DNA of 17,616 bases from the NCBI GenBank assembly GCA_030747885.1, contig JASLJW010000152.1:1-17616 (forward strand), in the 5' to 3' direction. This DNA is from Candidatus Thalassarchaeaceae archaeon (GTDB lineage Archaea; Thermoplasmatota; Poseidoniia; Poseidoniales; Thalassarchaeaceae). Positions 1-8,000 of this stretch are shown here, in pieces. Positions within the stretch are counted from its first letter, which is position 1, and every line of letters starts with the position of its first letter. The notes beneath the pieces are model-generated. The model had not been told where the DNA came from. It ran no database searches and saw only the letters and a list, made by a program, of their open reading frames with translations. Made by a program: the position numbers and the translations under genes.

Positions 1-59
1 CGAACTGCATCTACCGAACCAACACTGACCGGAATCTCATACACTGTAGCGTAGTCCAC
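1..59 (-). CDS. Possible 5' end of a gene running off the left edge
   Basis: A GTG at 59-57 opens a minus-strand frame that stays open to the window edge and would encode about 19 residues beginning (M)DYATVYEIPVSVGSV. An in-frame TAA lies five codons upstream, so a start near here is forced if the frame is real. There is no ribosome binding site in front of it and the stretch is too short to assign to a family. The complementary plus strand is also open in one frame, ending at 113, so this could be chance. Weak call. Confidence 0.15.
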   Translation of the reverse strand, partial: MDYATVYEIPVSVGSVDAV

Positions 60-225
60 GAGTGGGGGGAGTTAGTCATCCATCATCATGCTTCGGATTT
101 ACTGTGGTTCTGAACACTGAGGGGGTGAACCGCCCAGTGGCGTCCGTCCGTTTTGCCGCACGGCCAGTAATCCACATTAAACCCGTACAAGTACGGGGTT
201 CCAATCTGTTTTACAACTTCTGAGA
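60..225. other. Non-coding structured stretch downstream of the ribosomal operon
   Basis: No convincing gene is present. The stretch is richer in G and C than most of the window and has three predicted stem-loops: 115-139 (CACTG paired with CAGTG, then GG/CC pairs, loop TGAA), 144-163 (CCGT.CG paired with CG.ACGG, loop TTTTGC), and 181-198 (CCCGTAC paired with GTACGGG). The last fits a terminator for the minus-strand operon. The other two have no assigned role. No tRNA T-arm, C/D-box pair or known RNA signature could be matched by eye. Confidence 0.4.
181..198 (-). terminator. Hairpin terminator candidate after the stalk protein P1 gene
   Basis: A near-perfect inverted repeat (CCCGTAC at 182-188, GTACGGG at 191-197) lies 28 bases past the stop codon of rpl12. 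On the minus strand it is followed by TTTAA. The T-run is short, so this may be an mRNA 3'-end stabilising hairpin rather than the termination signal itself, since many archaeal terminators are mainly U-tracts. Confidence 0.4.
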
Positions 226-537
226 TCAGCCGAAAAGGTCGCCGAGGCCGCCGAATCCGCCGTCCTCTTCTTCCTCTTCTGCAGCAGGTGCTTCTTCAGC
301 GGCTGCTGGGGCATCTCCTCCACCAGAAGCAGCTGCAGGTGCAGCTGCCGCCACTGGTGCAGCAGCAGCAGTTGCCATTGCCTCACCAATGTCGACATCA
401 GACAAAGATGCAACGAGAGCCTTTACTCTCGCCTTATCTGCGTCTACGCCAGCAGCAGTTAGAACTGCTGTGACGCTCTTATCATCAATCTTGTTCTCAG
501 CCGAATGCAGTAACATAGCAGCGTATACGTATTCCAT
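226..537 (-). CDS. rpl12: Large ribosomal subunit stalk protein P1 (archaeal L12)
   Basis: This 103-residue protein is the archaeal P1/L12 stalk component, which binds as dimers to P0 and recruits translational GTPases to the ribosome. The sequence shows the three expected parts: an N-terminal helical dimerisation domain (about 1-60, beginning MEYVYAAMLLHSAENKID), an Ala-rich hinge (about 58-85), and an acidic tail ending in GGFGGLGDLFG, the factor-binding end. P0 just upstream ends in the same residues, as expected because both present the same docking tail. Length is normal for the family. The ATG follows a GAAGGTGA ribosome binding site, and the gap to rplP0 is 23 bases, so it is the last gene of the ribosomal operon. 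Confidence 0.96.
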   Translation of the reverse strand: MEYVYAAMLLHSAENKIDDKSVTAVLTAAGVDADKARVKALVASLSDVDIGEAMATAAAAPVAAAAPAAASGGGDAPAAAEEAPAAEEEEEDGGFGGLGDLFG

Positions 538-560
538 TTTTTTTCACCTTCTTTTTTTGT

Positions 561-1580
561 TTAACCAAAGAGATCTCCGAGACCGCCGAAGCCGCCTTCT
601 TCCTCCTCTTCCACCTCTTCCGTGGTCTCCTCAGCTGCTTCTGCAGCTTCCTCGCTTGAAGTTTCAGCAACCACAACAGCCGAGGCTGCTGCTGCACCGA
701 GCATTCCTGCGAGTTCGTCGTCCAGGGCAGAGGAATCGAGATGGCCTGCAAGGGCCAGAGCACGCCCTTGGGCGCGCGAGATGAAGACGGGGATCGTCTT
801 CTCATTGGAGATACCAGCTTCGACGGCGACATTGAACGCCTCGGAACTGGCCTTGGAAAGTAATGTAGGCATTGTCTCGGATGCAAACCAAGAAACATTG
901 CAAGCAAGATTGAATGCTCCAGACATTGCTGTGATTATGTCGTTTCTTAATCCGTCTAAATCGAGATTTAGAGAATCTGCAGGAAGTACGGTTCCTTCTT
1001 CAATTACTCCAGAAAGAATTAGACCAATTTCAATTGGATTGATTCCCAATTTGGAAAGCATCATACCAAGTTCACCCTCAATTGGGCTGCCTGCTTCAAC
1101 GATGGTTACAGTCTTCTGAATTACGACCTTTCCTTTGTCGATCTTAGCAGGAATTCCAACTGCACCCAATTCACCAACAATAGGTCCTGGTGCGAATTCT
1201 GTCTCTCCTTCTTCTACAACGATATCTGCTGGAGCAATCTCCCCATCTTTAGCAGCACGGCCTTGACGAGTCTTGTCTAATTCAGCATACAATTGGAATG
1301 CATTGTACTTGTCGGAATGAACCAACATAGGCTGTACTACGCCATCAAGCAGAGTATCCAAATGGTTCGAATCCAAGCCAGCATTCTCCCATGCACGACG
1401 AATAAGTGTCTTCTTGGCCATCGTTGCGGTCATTCCATCACGTAGATTCGCGCGCATGTCCAACATGTTAGTAGCAGGAACACCTGAAATGTCCACGATA
1501 CCAATAATGCCCTCTGACTTGATAATCTCCTCAAGTTGACCGACTCGGTCCTTTTTCCACTGAGCTGCCTTAGGAATCAA
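561..1580 (-). CDS. rplP0: Large ribosomal subunit stalk protein P0 (L10)
   Basis: This 339-residue protein is P0/uL10, the base of the stalk, which binds 23S rRNA next to L11 and carries P1 dimers. Visible parts are the N-terminal rRNA-binding domain (about 1-105, with residues such as MAKKTLIRRA), the archaeal/eukaryotic insertion domain (about 106-185, with GPIVGELGAVGIPAKIDKG), helical P1-binding segments, and the acidic tail ending GGFGGLGDLFG. The start is TTG at 1580-1578: its last two bases and the next base form the TGA stop of rpl1 (TTGA overlap). A GAGGTGA ribosome binding site sits inside the end of rpl1. This suggests translational coupling. A TTG start for a highly expressed ribosomal protein is unusual but is forced by the N-terminal homology (MIPKAAQWKKDRV). 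Confidence 0.95.
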   Translation of the reverse strand: MIPKAAQWKKDRVGQLEEIIKSEGIIGIVDISGVPATNMLDMRANLRDGMTATMAKKTLIRRAWENAGLDSNHLDTLLDGVVQPMLVHSDKYNAFQLYAELDKTRQGRAAKDGEIAPADIVVEEGETEFAPGPIVGELGAVGIPAKIDKGKVVIQKTVTIVEAGSPIEGELGMMLSKLGINPIEIGLILSGVIEEGTVLPADSLNLDLDGLRNDIITAMSGAFNLACNVSWFASETMPTLLSKASSEAFNVAVEAGISNEKTIPVFISRAQGRALALAGHLDSSALDDELAGMLGAAAASAVVVAETSSEEAAEAAEETTEEVEEEEEGGFGGLGDLFG

Positions 1581-2221
1581 TTGATCACCTCAATCTTGAT
1601 TGAAGGACCCATTGATGTCTTAACATAACACGAACGGATGTTATTGTGACCTCGTTCAAGTCTACTCATGACTCGAGTCCATACGGCCATTGCGTTTTCA
1701 GTTAATTCATCGATAGTCTGAGAACGAGACCCAACTGGTCCATGGAATGTGATTTTATCGCGAGAACGAATTAGAGATGTGCTTCGTAGACCATTACTTA
1801 GAGCTCCGATATCCATGACTGGAGGAACTGGACGAGGCATCTTTCCTCGTGGACCCAATACCTGTCCGAGGAATCTACCGATACTGCCCATATGAGGAAC
1901 TTCAGAAAGGAAGAAGTCGTACTTCTTAGCTATCTTACGTGCTCGTTGACGATTTCCTCCTAAATCCTCGATTGTAGCTGGATCCAATACATCTACACCT
2001 GCATTCTTTGCCTTAGTAGCCATTTCACCTGATGCAAACATTGCAATCGAGATATCTTTTCCACGGCCATTTGGAAGCCTAATCTCTTCCTGAATTCTGT
2101 TGGATGGGTTCTTCAAATCTACATCTTTGATGGTAAAAGAAAACTCAACCGACTCGACGAATTTACGCTCAGGTGCTCCGTCAAGAGCCTGTTGAATCGC
2201 TTCTTGGATTTTTTCTCTCAT
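1577..2221 (-). CDS. rpl1: Large ribosomal subunit protein L1
   Basis: This 214-residue protein is uL1, which forms the mobile L1 stalk at the E site and helps release deacylated tRNA. Length matches archaeal L1 (about 210-220). Recognisable segments include the interdomain stretch with FLGQVLGPRGKMPRPVPP (about residues 116-133), the L1 signature region, and a C-terminal segment ending SMGPSIKIEVIN. The ATG at 2221 follows an excellent GGAGGTGA site. It is separated from rpl11 by 55 bases, a leader in which L1 autoregulation through an rRNA-like target is known in some methanogens; I could not confirm such a target here. It overlaps rplP0 by 4 bases. Confidence 0.96.
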   Translation of the reverse strand: MREKIQEAIQQALDGAPERKFVESVEFSFTIKDVDLKNPSNRIQEEIRLPNGRGKDISIAMFASGEMATKAKNAGVDVLDPATIEDLGGNRQRARKIAKKYDFFLSEVPHMGSIGRFLGQVLGPRGKMPRPVPPVMDIGALSNGLRSTSLIRSRDKITFHGPVGSRSQTIDELTENAMAVWTRVMSRLERGHNNIRSCYVKTSMGPSIKIEVIN

Positions 2222-2276
2222 TTTCCATCACCTCCGCGGTCGACGAGGTTGCCCTCTCCCGCGCTGCGTGACAAAT

Positions 2277-2552
2277 TCAGGCAAAGTGCGCTTCGAACGC
2301 CCCCTCCTTCATCTGTTTCAATGCCTCTTTGGGCTCAAGTCCTTCTACTCTTACGCGCATAGCTACGCATGTGCCCATCACCTCTCGGCAACGAGCGAAA
2401 AGAGTTGCACCAGTAAGGCGGTCCTCTTGCTTCTGAGCAATTTGCTTAACCTGGTCCATCGTCAGATTCTCGACAGCAGAATCCCAGTCGCCATTGCACT
2501 TTGGAACTCCCAATGTCTGATTGATGACATGGGGGGTTTCGTTGCGTGCTGA
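2277..2552 (-). CDS. rpl11: Ribosomal protein L11, C-terminal domain only
   Basis: The encoded 91 residues match the C-terminal rRNA-binding domain of uL11: a TPHVINQTLG segment (canonical TPPT..LI), then LTMDQVKQIAQKQEDRL and the hallmark GTCVAMRVRVEG near the end (canonical GTxxSMGxxVEG). Full-length archaeal L11 is about 155-165 residues; the entire N-terminal domain with its Gly/Pro-rich motif, which contacts elongation factors, is absent. This is not a choice of start codon: an in-frame TAG stands at 2595-2597, and the Spt5 gene ends at 2614. ATG at 2552 is preferred because AGGAG precedes it; an in-frame ATG at 2576 would add eight unrelated residues. Gene order before rpl1 and rplP0 confirms the identity. 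Confidence 0.88.
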   Translation of the reverse strand, partial: SARNETPHVINQTLGVPKCNGDWDSAVENLTMDQVKQIAQKQEDRLTGATLFARCREVMGTCVAMRVRVEGLEPKEALKQMKEGAFEAHFA

Positions 2553-2594
2553 CATCTGATTCCACTCCTTTAGCATCGCGGCGACTTGCTTCCT

Positions 2595-2604
2595 CTATTT
2601 AATC
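2595..2604 (-). promoter_or_regulatory. TATA-like box upstream of rpl11
   Basis: On the minus strand the sequence GATTAAATAG resembles an archaeal TATA element. A start site about 26 bases downstream would fall near 2574, leaving a leader of about 20 bases that contains the AGGAG site of rpl11. The box lies in the gap after spt5, so the four ribosomal genes may have their own promoter in addition to read-through from ftsZ-secE-spt5. Confidence 0.4.
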
Positions 2605-2613
2605 GGTCCTAAA

Positions 2614-3480
2614 CTACTCTACTCTCTGAGTTACCCTAATCTGATCCGCTCGGACTGTTAATGGGATAGGTACAGGGGCATCAAACAATTCAACTGTAAT
2701 CTCTTCCTTACTATCTGCAATGTTCGTTACACGAGCACGTTGACCTTTGAACGCACCAAGACGGACCTCAACGATATCACCTTCGGAAATACCAGCTGTT
2801 GCTGCCTTTGGTTCAAGGTGAGGGAAGATGTCACGGAAAGGTGCTTCTCCATCTAGACACTTACGACAATTCTTCAGAGGAGTTGTTCGATTTCCTGCTC
2901 GGCCGATAACTTTCTCAACATGGTGTTGAGCAGATGCTTCGACGAAAATATAGCCCCTCATGTGATCCGATTGGAGTACAGCATAAATCTCATCCACTAC
3001 GTCAGCAAGTGACCCTGAACCCGAAAGACGGGCGCGAATTTCATTGGCTACATTGGCTTCTTGACCAATTGATGTTTTCAAAATGTAGAGATAACTCCCT
3101 ACATCTCCATACATCTCGACGAGAGAGGGAATTGAGTAATCCTTGCTTCTCATGTCTCCTGCATCGAGCCATTCAAACTCTGAATAGAGTGCTGCCGGAA
3201 CAACATGGGTTTCACCTGTAGCAACCAAAACGGGTGTGACTTCATTCAATCGATTTCCGAAAGCAAGACCTCTCGGTTCTCCCGTTCGAACATGAGTAAG
3301 TTTGTCTGCTTCAATGCCTGTTGCTTCTGTTATTCTCTGAAAAACAACATCTAGATCGTGGGCATCTCCAACACCAAAGATACCATCCCAGGCTAATGGA
3401 AATTCACTAACACTTTCATCACGCTTCAGGAGAAGTACCTTCTCTTCATTTCGCAGATAGATAACGAATGCATTTGACAT
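2614..3480 (-). CDS. spt5: Nudix-like domain fused to transcription elongation factor Spt5 (NusG)
   Basis: This 288-residue protein ends in a standard archaeal Spt5 and begins with an extra domain. The Spt5 part has the NGN domain (about 128-220, LYILKTSIGQEANVANEI, then MRGYIFVEA) and a KOW domain (about 231-265, EGDIVEVRLGAFKGQRARV), ending in PIPLTVRADQIRV. Spt5 clamps RNA polymerase with Spt4 and couples it to ribosomes; the usual archaeal length is about 150. Residues 1-125 look like a Nudix fold (AFVIYLRNEEKVLLLKR, WDGIFGVGD, FQRITEATGI), but the Nudix box REUxEExGU reads QRITEATGI, keeping only one glutamate, so hydrolase activity is doubtful. The ATG at 3480 has an AGGTG site seven bases ahead, and the frame is continuous, with no internal start better than this one. 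It lies 10 bases after secE. Confidence 0.9.
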   Translation of the reverse strand: MSNAFVIYLRNEEKVLLLKRDESVSEFPLAWDGIFGVGDAHDLDVVFQRITEATGIEADKLTHVRTGEPRGLAFGNRLNEVTPVLVATGETHVVPAALYSEFEWLDAGDMRSKDYSIPSLVEMYGDVGSYLYILKTSIGQEANVANEIRARLSGSGSLADVVDEIYAVLQSDHMRGYIFVEASAQHHVEKVIGRAGNRTTPLKNCRKCLDGEAPFRDIFPHLEPKAATAGISEGDIVEVRLGAFKGQRARVTNIADSKEEITVELFDAPVPIPLTVRADQIRVTQRVE

Positions 3481-3490
3481 ATTGATTCAC

Positions 3491-3781
3491 CTATGGATTA
3501 TTGAACTGAACATCGGTTGGTGTAGTCAACCAAGAAAAGAAGGAAGGAAGGAGATTATCCATTAACCAAAGAGTGCCGAAACCAATTGCACCAAGAACAA
3601 ACATTCCAATTCCACAAACAATCATTGTCTGACGGAACTCTGCCTTGGACGGTTTTCGAGCCATGCGAATAATCCTAGCCCAATCGCCTCTTTGACGGCG
3701 CCGAACCCATCGCTCAATATCGTCCTGCATGGCTTGCGCCCGCTGTTCAACAGAGCCTTTGCTATCTCCTTCATCAGCCAT
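3491..3781 (-). CDS. secE: Protein translocase subunit SecE (Sec61 gamma)
   Basis: This 96-residue protein is SecE, which clamps the SecY pore in the cytoplasmic membrane. The sequence shows a hydrophilic N-terminus, an amphipathic helix (about 33-50, WARIIRMARKPSKAEFRQT, with the conserved ARKP..EF pattern), and one membrane helix (about 53-75). It is longer than the usual 55-65 residue archaeal SecE because of about 30 extra charged residues at the front and about 15 at the end. The ATG at 3781 follows GAGGGTG. Position between ftsZ and spt5 is the classic archaeal arrangement and supports the call, which is otherwise hard for such a short protein. Confidence 0.9.
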   Translation of the reverse strand: MADEGDSKGSVEQRAQAMQDDIERWVRRRQRGDWARIIRMARKPSKAEFRQTMIVCGIGMFVLGAIGFGTLWLMDNLLPSFFSWLTTPTDVQFNNP

Positions 3782-3844
3782 GGTGCACCCTCAGCCTTCG
3801 ATGCGACTTCCGTGCCCCACTTAAGCACAACGGAATCGTAGCCA

Positions 3845-4960
3845 TCAACGAATGAAGGTAGTTGAACGTGACCTGATGCTTCTAGAACGGTTCTGTAACG
3901 ATGTTCCATGAATTTGTTCACTCCGTACTCCTGTTAACACAATCAACACACGGAGTTCCTCTCCTAACGATTCATCAACAGTTGCTCCCCAAATGATTCT
4001 TGCATTGGGATTGATGCTCTCTCGAATGATTTGTCCACACATTTCTGCTTCGCCCAATGTCAGACTCTTTCCGGCAACAACATTGACCAAAGCACCACGT
4101 GCATCGGATACGTCAATGTCCAATAATGGGGATTCCAAAGCTTGGCGTGTTGCGTACTCTGACCGATCTGGACCTCTTCCCTCTCCATAACCAATCATTG
4201 CAGTACCTCCTCCATTTACCATTACTGAACGAAGATCTTCAAAGTCAAGATTAACCAAACCTTCCTTGGCAATTAATTCAGTTACTCCTGCAATGGATCG
4301 CATCAACAACTCATCCGCAACTCGGAAAGCAGCAGCAATAGGAAGGTCTCGAACTCCTTCAACTTCCAAAAGACGATCATTCGGCAATACGACTACAGTA
4401 TCACATACTTCTCTCAACCTCTCAAGGCCCCAATCTGCATTCTGACGTCTTTGAGTACCCTCTGAATTGAAAGGATAAGTTACAACACCAATTGTAAGTG
4501 CTCCAGCAGCCTTTGCTAATCTTGCAATAACATGAGCGCTACCAGTTCCAGTTCCGCCACCCAAACCTGCAGTAACAAATGCAAGATCGCAATCATCGAT
4601 TGATTCCGTCAACTGTCTTTCAGATTCATATGCTGCTCGTTCACCCATTTCTGGGTCTCCTCCAGCTCCTCTTCCCCGTGCAGTTCTGCCAATGAGCATC
4701 TTGTGTTCACTTTGAATTCGGAGAAGGTGTTGAGCATCAGTATTGATTGCCCATCCAACAACATATTCGTCATCCAGAAGTCCTTCTTCAGTAAGGCGAG
4801 AGACTGTGTTATTTCCACAACCACCACATCCGAAAACCCGTATTCTAGGCTGTAATGTCTTCAGTAATTCTGCTAAATCTCCATCTTGTGGGGCGGGGAC
4901 AATAGGTGGTTCAGAATCGGAATCCTGCAATTCTAAAACACGATCGATAATATGTCGCAT
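3845..4960 (-). CDS. ftsZ: Cell division GTPase FtsZ
   Basis: This 371-residue protein is FtsZ, the tubulin-like GTPase that forms the division ring. It has the glycine-rich nucleotide loop GCGGCGNN (about 44-51), the tubulin signature GGGTGTG (134-140), and the synergy loop NLDFEDL (237-243) with the acidic residues that catalyse GTP hydrolysis, so it should be active. An N-terminal extension of about 38 residues precedes the core, as in many archaeal FtsZ proteins. After the last strand (RVLIVLTGV) only about 27 residues remain, rich in Arg and Ser, and no standard C-terminal anchor peptide is recognisable. The ATG at 4960 has no clear ribosome binding site, consistent with a leaderless transcript as first gene of the operon. 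Confidence 0.96.
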   Translation of the reverse strand: MRHIIDRVLELQDSDSEPPIVPAPQDGDLAELLKTLQPRIRVFGCGGCGNNTVSRLTEEGLLDDEYVVGWAINTDAQHLLRIQSEHKMLIGRTARGRGAGGDPEMGERAAYESERQLTESIDDCDLAFVTAGLGGGTGTGSAHVIARLAKAAGALTIGVVTYPFNSEGTQRRQNADWGLERLREVCDTVVVLPNDRLLEVEGVRDLPIAAAFRVADELLMRSIAGVTELIAKEGLVNLDFEDLRSVMVNGGGTAMIGYGEGRGPDRSEYATRQALESPLLDIDVSDARGALVNVVAGKSLTLGEAEMCGQIIRESINPNARIIWGATVDESLGEELRVLIVLTGVRSEQIHGTSLQNRSRSIRSRSTTFIR

Positions 4961-5085
4961 GGGGGCAGCGTATTCGTAGCCATCATAACCGTATCGTCAA
5001 TAAAAGGGTAAATTTCGACGATTAGAGTGTATTCAATTGATTGCGGGAGCCAAACAGTCAAGCGAAGGAGGTACTTTGGAGGAAC
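4961..5085. promoter_or_regulatory. Divergent promoter region between ftsZ and the WD40 surface protein
   Basis: These 125 bases separate the starts of two divergent genes. An AT-rich core at about 4999-5016 (ATAAAAGGGTAAATTT) could hold TATA elements for both directions. For ftsZ it is about 40-50 bases from the ATG. For the plus-strand gene the leader would be about 55-60 bases and contains a GGAGG-rich stretch (5067-5082) serving as ribosome binding site. Exact elements cannot be fixed by eye. Confidence 0.35.
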
Positions 5086-8000
5086 ATGGGCAGGCTACGG
5101 TTGAGGGTTTGTTCAATTTCGATAATTTTCCTATTATTGACCTCAACAATGATTGGAACTTTCAGTCCTTCAACTACTCAATTGGATGAAGATACGAGAA
5201 ATGAAGTCCAGAGTCTGCAATGGAGCCAAACAATCGAACCACCAAGTGGAGGGGGGTTCCAAGCAGACTTTTGGAGGCCTGATACAACTGGTGCTCTTTG
5301 GGGGATTGATTTCTCACCTGATGGGTCGATGATTGCGGGAGTAGACATCAATGAAAAAAGAGTACTAGTTTGGAATGTAACGGATGGAAGAGTTGTTTTT
5401 TACTCTCCGCATCCTGATCCTTTAGTTGACGTAATGTGGCTTGATTCGGAACACCTTATGATTGCTGATTCCGACGATGATTTGGTAGTTTTCGAGATTA
5501 TTGACACAGGAAGTAATTGGCCGATTAACTCCACCACAGGATATCAAATGACTTGGGCAAAAGGATTTACTGGTGCTGAAAATGGATTTCTATGGGGAAT
5601 GGATATCTCCGAAGATCGAAGTAGAATTGTGATATGTGGGGGAATCGATAATCCCAATATCCCTGGAGAAATTGTTACTGTAGAAACAAGTTATCTCATG
5701 GGAGGAAATGGAAGCCCGAATAGCATCTACACATCATCAATGCCAACAGATTGTTCACTCTCACCAAATGGTAGCGTTGTTGCTAGTACACTCCGATATT
5801 TTTCACAAAATCAGAATCAAGATCGAGTTGTTGGATATTCGATTCCAGAACTGGAACCATTATGGGACAGAGCAATTGGAGGTTCTGGAAACGAAGTAAC
5901 TGCTTGGGCAATTGATTGGGATTCAACGGGACAAAGTTACACCGTTGGATGGAATCGACCAAATGAAGGCGTAGTAACTCATTTCCGTCATATTGACGGA
6001 CAGATAGAATGGTACTCACCTATTCCCCAAAACATTTCATCCATTTCATGGTCAAAAAGCGGTGATCAATTATTGGTTGGACTTCATGATCCAGGTAGAA
6101 TGATGTTCATTGATCAAATGGGTTCTATTCTGAATGATGTTGGATGGCATAGCTTCGTGAGTGGCGGTGAAGGAGTTCCTGCGGATGTATTGGATGTGTC
6201 TTCAAGCAGTTCAGGGTTAAGTGCATCTTCAGGAAGAGATGGGACTATCGAAATCTGGGGTGAAGATGCTACTGGATTGACATTTCATAGCAGACTTGGA
6301 ACTAGATTAACGCGTGAAATTGCAATCGCCTCCAACAGAGATTTGGTTGCAATGGCAAACTCTGGGGGAGTAGTGACAGTTTGGGATTTAGATTTGGGAT
6401 CGAGAAATCGGCAATGCTATCATCCTAATTTTGGAGAACCCATTGATACAATTCCATATGCAAAGAGTGTTGAATGGTCGGAAGAGGAATTAATTATTGG
6501 ATTCAGTGATGGAATAATTGTTGCTTGTGATGAACAAAATAAGAATGTCTGGACTATTGATTTGTCAGCCACTAATACTGTATCGGTTTTTGGAAGAGCT
6601 CGTGTAACTATGGATGGTGATATTATTGCAACGTTTGGAGAAAATCCCAACAACACCAGCGCAGACGGAGTTGTTGCAGTTATTTCCCAAGCAGGACAAA
6701 TCCTTCGAGAATGGAGATACCCAGAAGTTCACTGGACTATTGCATTTGATACCAGTGGAGAAAGAATGAGTTCAATTAGCCAACAGGGAGATGTAAGATT
6801 GTGGACAACAATTGGACCAGATCCTTTGGCTTGGACCGATGACGGAATTGCATATTCTCATGAGAATTATTCTGGCGTAAACAAGTGGTTTGAAGGAGTT
6901 TTGATTACTGCTGGATGGGATTCAATGGTGAAGATGTATGATCCAGTACAAGACCAAGTTTTCCGAAATATCCCCGTTGATGGGGAAGTTTTCTCCATTG
7001 CAATTGATATTAATGGTGAAGGAGTGATTGTAGGTTCAGGAGATGTTTCTACATCAGAAACAGGTAAAATCGAATTCATAGACCCATTCAATGAGACAAT
7101 CGTCACTTCTCTATCTATCTCTGGAATACCTAGGGGAATGGGTCTCAGTCAAGATGGAACGCTGATTATGGTGAACCATACAGGTAGCATTACAAGATTT
7201 ATCTCAGATTTAGATCAAGATGGCGTGCCGGATGAAATGGATGATTTTCCAAATGATCAAACTCAATGGACAGATTCGGATAATGATGGATTCGGAGATA
7301 ATGCAAATGGAAATGAAGGTGATGATTGCCCTCTCGTATCTGGTGAATCCAATATCGATAGATTTGGTTGTCTTGATTCAGATGGGGATGGGGTCTCTGA
7401 TCCTGATATGGAATGGCTTGCACACCCTCTAGGGGTTGCAGATGCATTTGTCGATGATCCATTCCAATCAAGAGATTCTGATGGCGATGGAGTTGGTGAT
7501 TCACATTCATTTATCGTTGGAAGTAATGGTTTGAGAATCGATTCAGGTGATGCTTTTCCAGCTGATTATAGACAAAGCACAGATAGAGATGGTGATGGGT
7601 GTGGAGACAATTATACCTATGAGTCAGATAATGATGGATACAGAACTCCTTCATTTGGTGATGCCTTTCCCAACGATAATACCCAATGTATAGATCTTGA
7701 TGGCGATGGCTATGGAGATAATTACTCCTTTACAATTAACCCTGATACAGGACTGAGAATTGAATCAGGTGATCTCTTTCCATTCGATTTCTTAGCACAT
7801 GGAGATCCAGATAATGATGGATGTGTTCCTGAAAGTAGTTCTGGATTACCTTTTGATTATGATTCCACTAATCCTTTAATTTGTCAACCGCCGGAAGAAG
7901 AAATTGGAAATAATGATTCGAATACCAATAATGATTCTTCAAATGGAGTTGTTTGTCCTCAAGTCATTTGTTGGGATGGTTCAAACCCGAATTCATTGGA

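Noticed and set aside
1..180. Possible tRNA or C/D-box RNA in the left non-coding stretch
   Set aside because: A GGTTCACC stretch and an ATGATGA box occur on the minus strand, but no matching acceptor stem, anticodon arm or D box could be found at suitable spacing.
622..1119. Plus-strand open frame of 165 residues opposite rplP0
   Set aside because: It is the antisense of a certain ribosomal protein gene, Ala/Ser-rich by mirroring, with no independent support.
2222..2276. L1 autoregulatory rRNA-mimic site in the rpl11-rpl1 gap
   Set aside because: The gap is GC-rich and structured, and such control is known in methanogens, but I could not align a convincing L1 target by eye.
3622..3921. Minus-strand open frame of 99 residues bridging the ftsZ end and secE
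   Set aside because: It overlaps both real genes in another frame. The FtsZ frame keeps the expected last strand and stop, and SecE has its own ribosome binding site and family features.
5041..5085. TTG start extending the WD40 protein by 15 residues
   Set aside because: It would place a charged segment in front of the signal peptide; the ATG at 5086 has a GGAGG site and starts the signal peptide directly.
7199..7510. Minus-strand open frame opposite the TSP3 repeats
   Set aside because: It is His/Gln/Asn-rich because it mirrors the Asp-rich GAT codons of the repeats; no ribosome binding site or family match.
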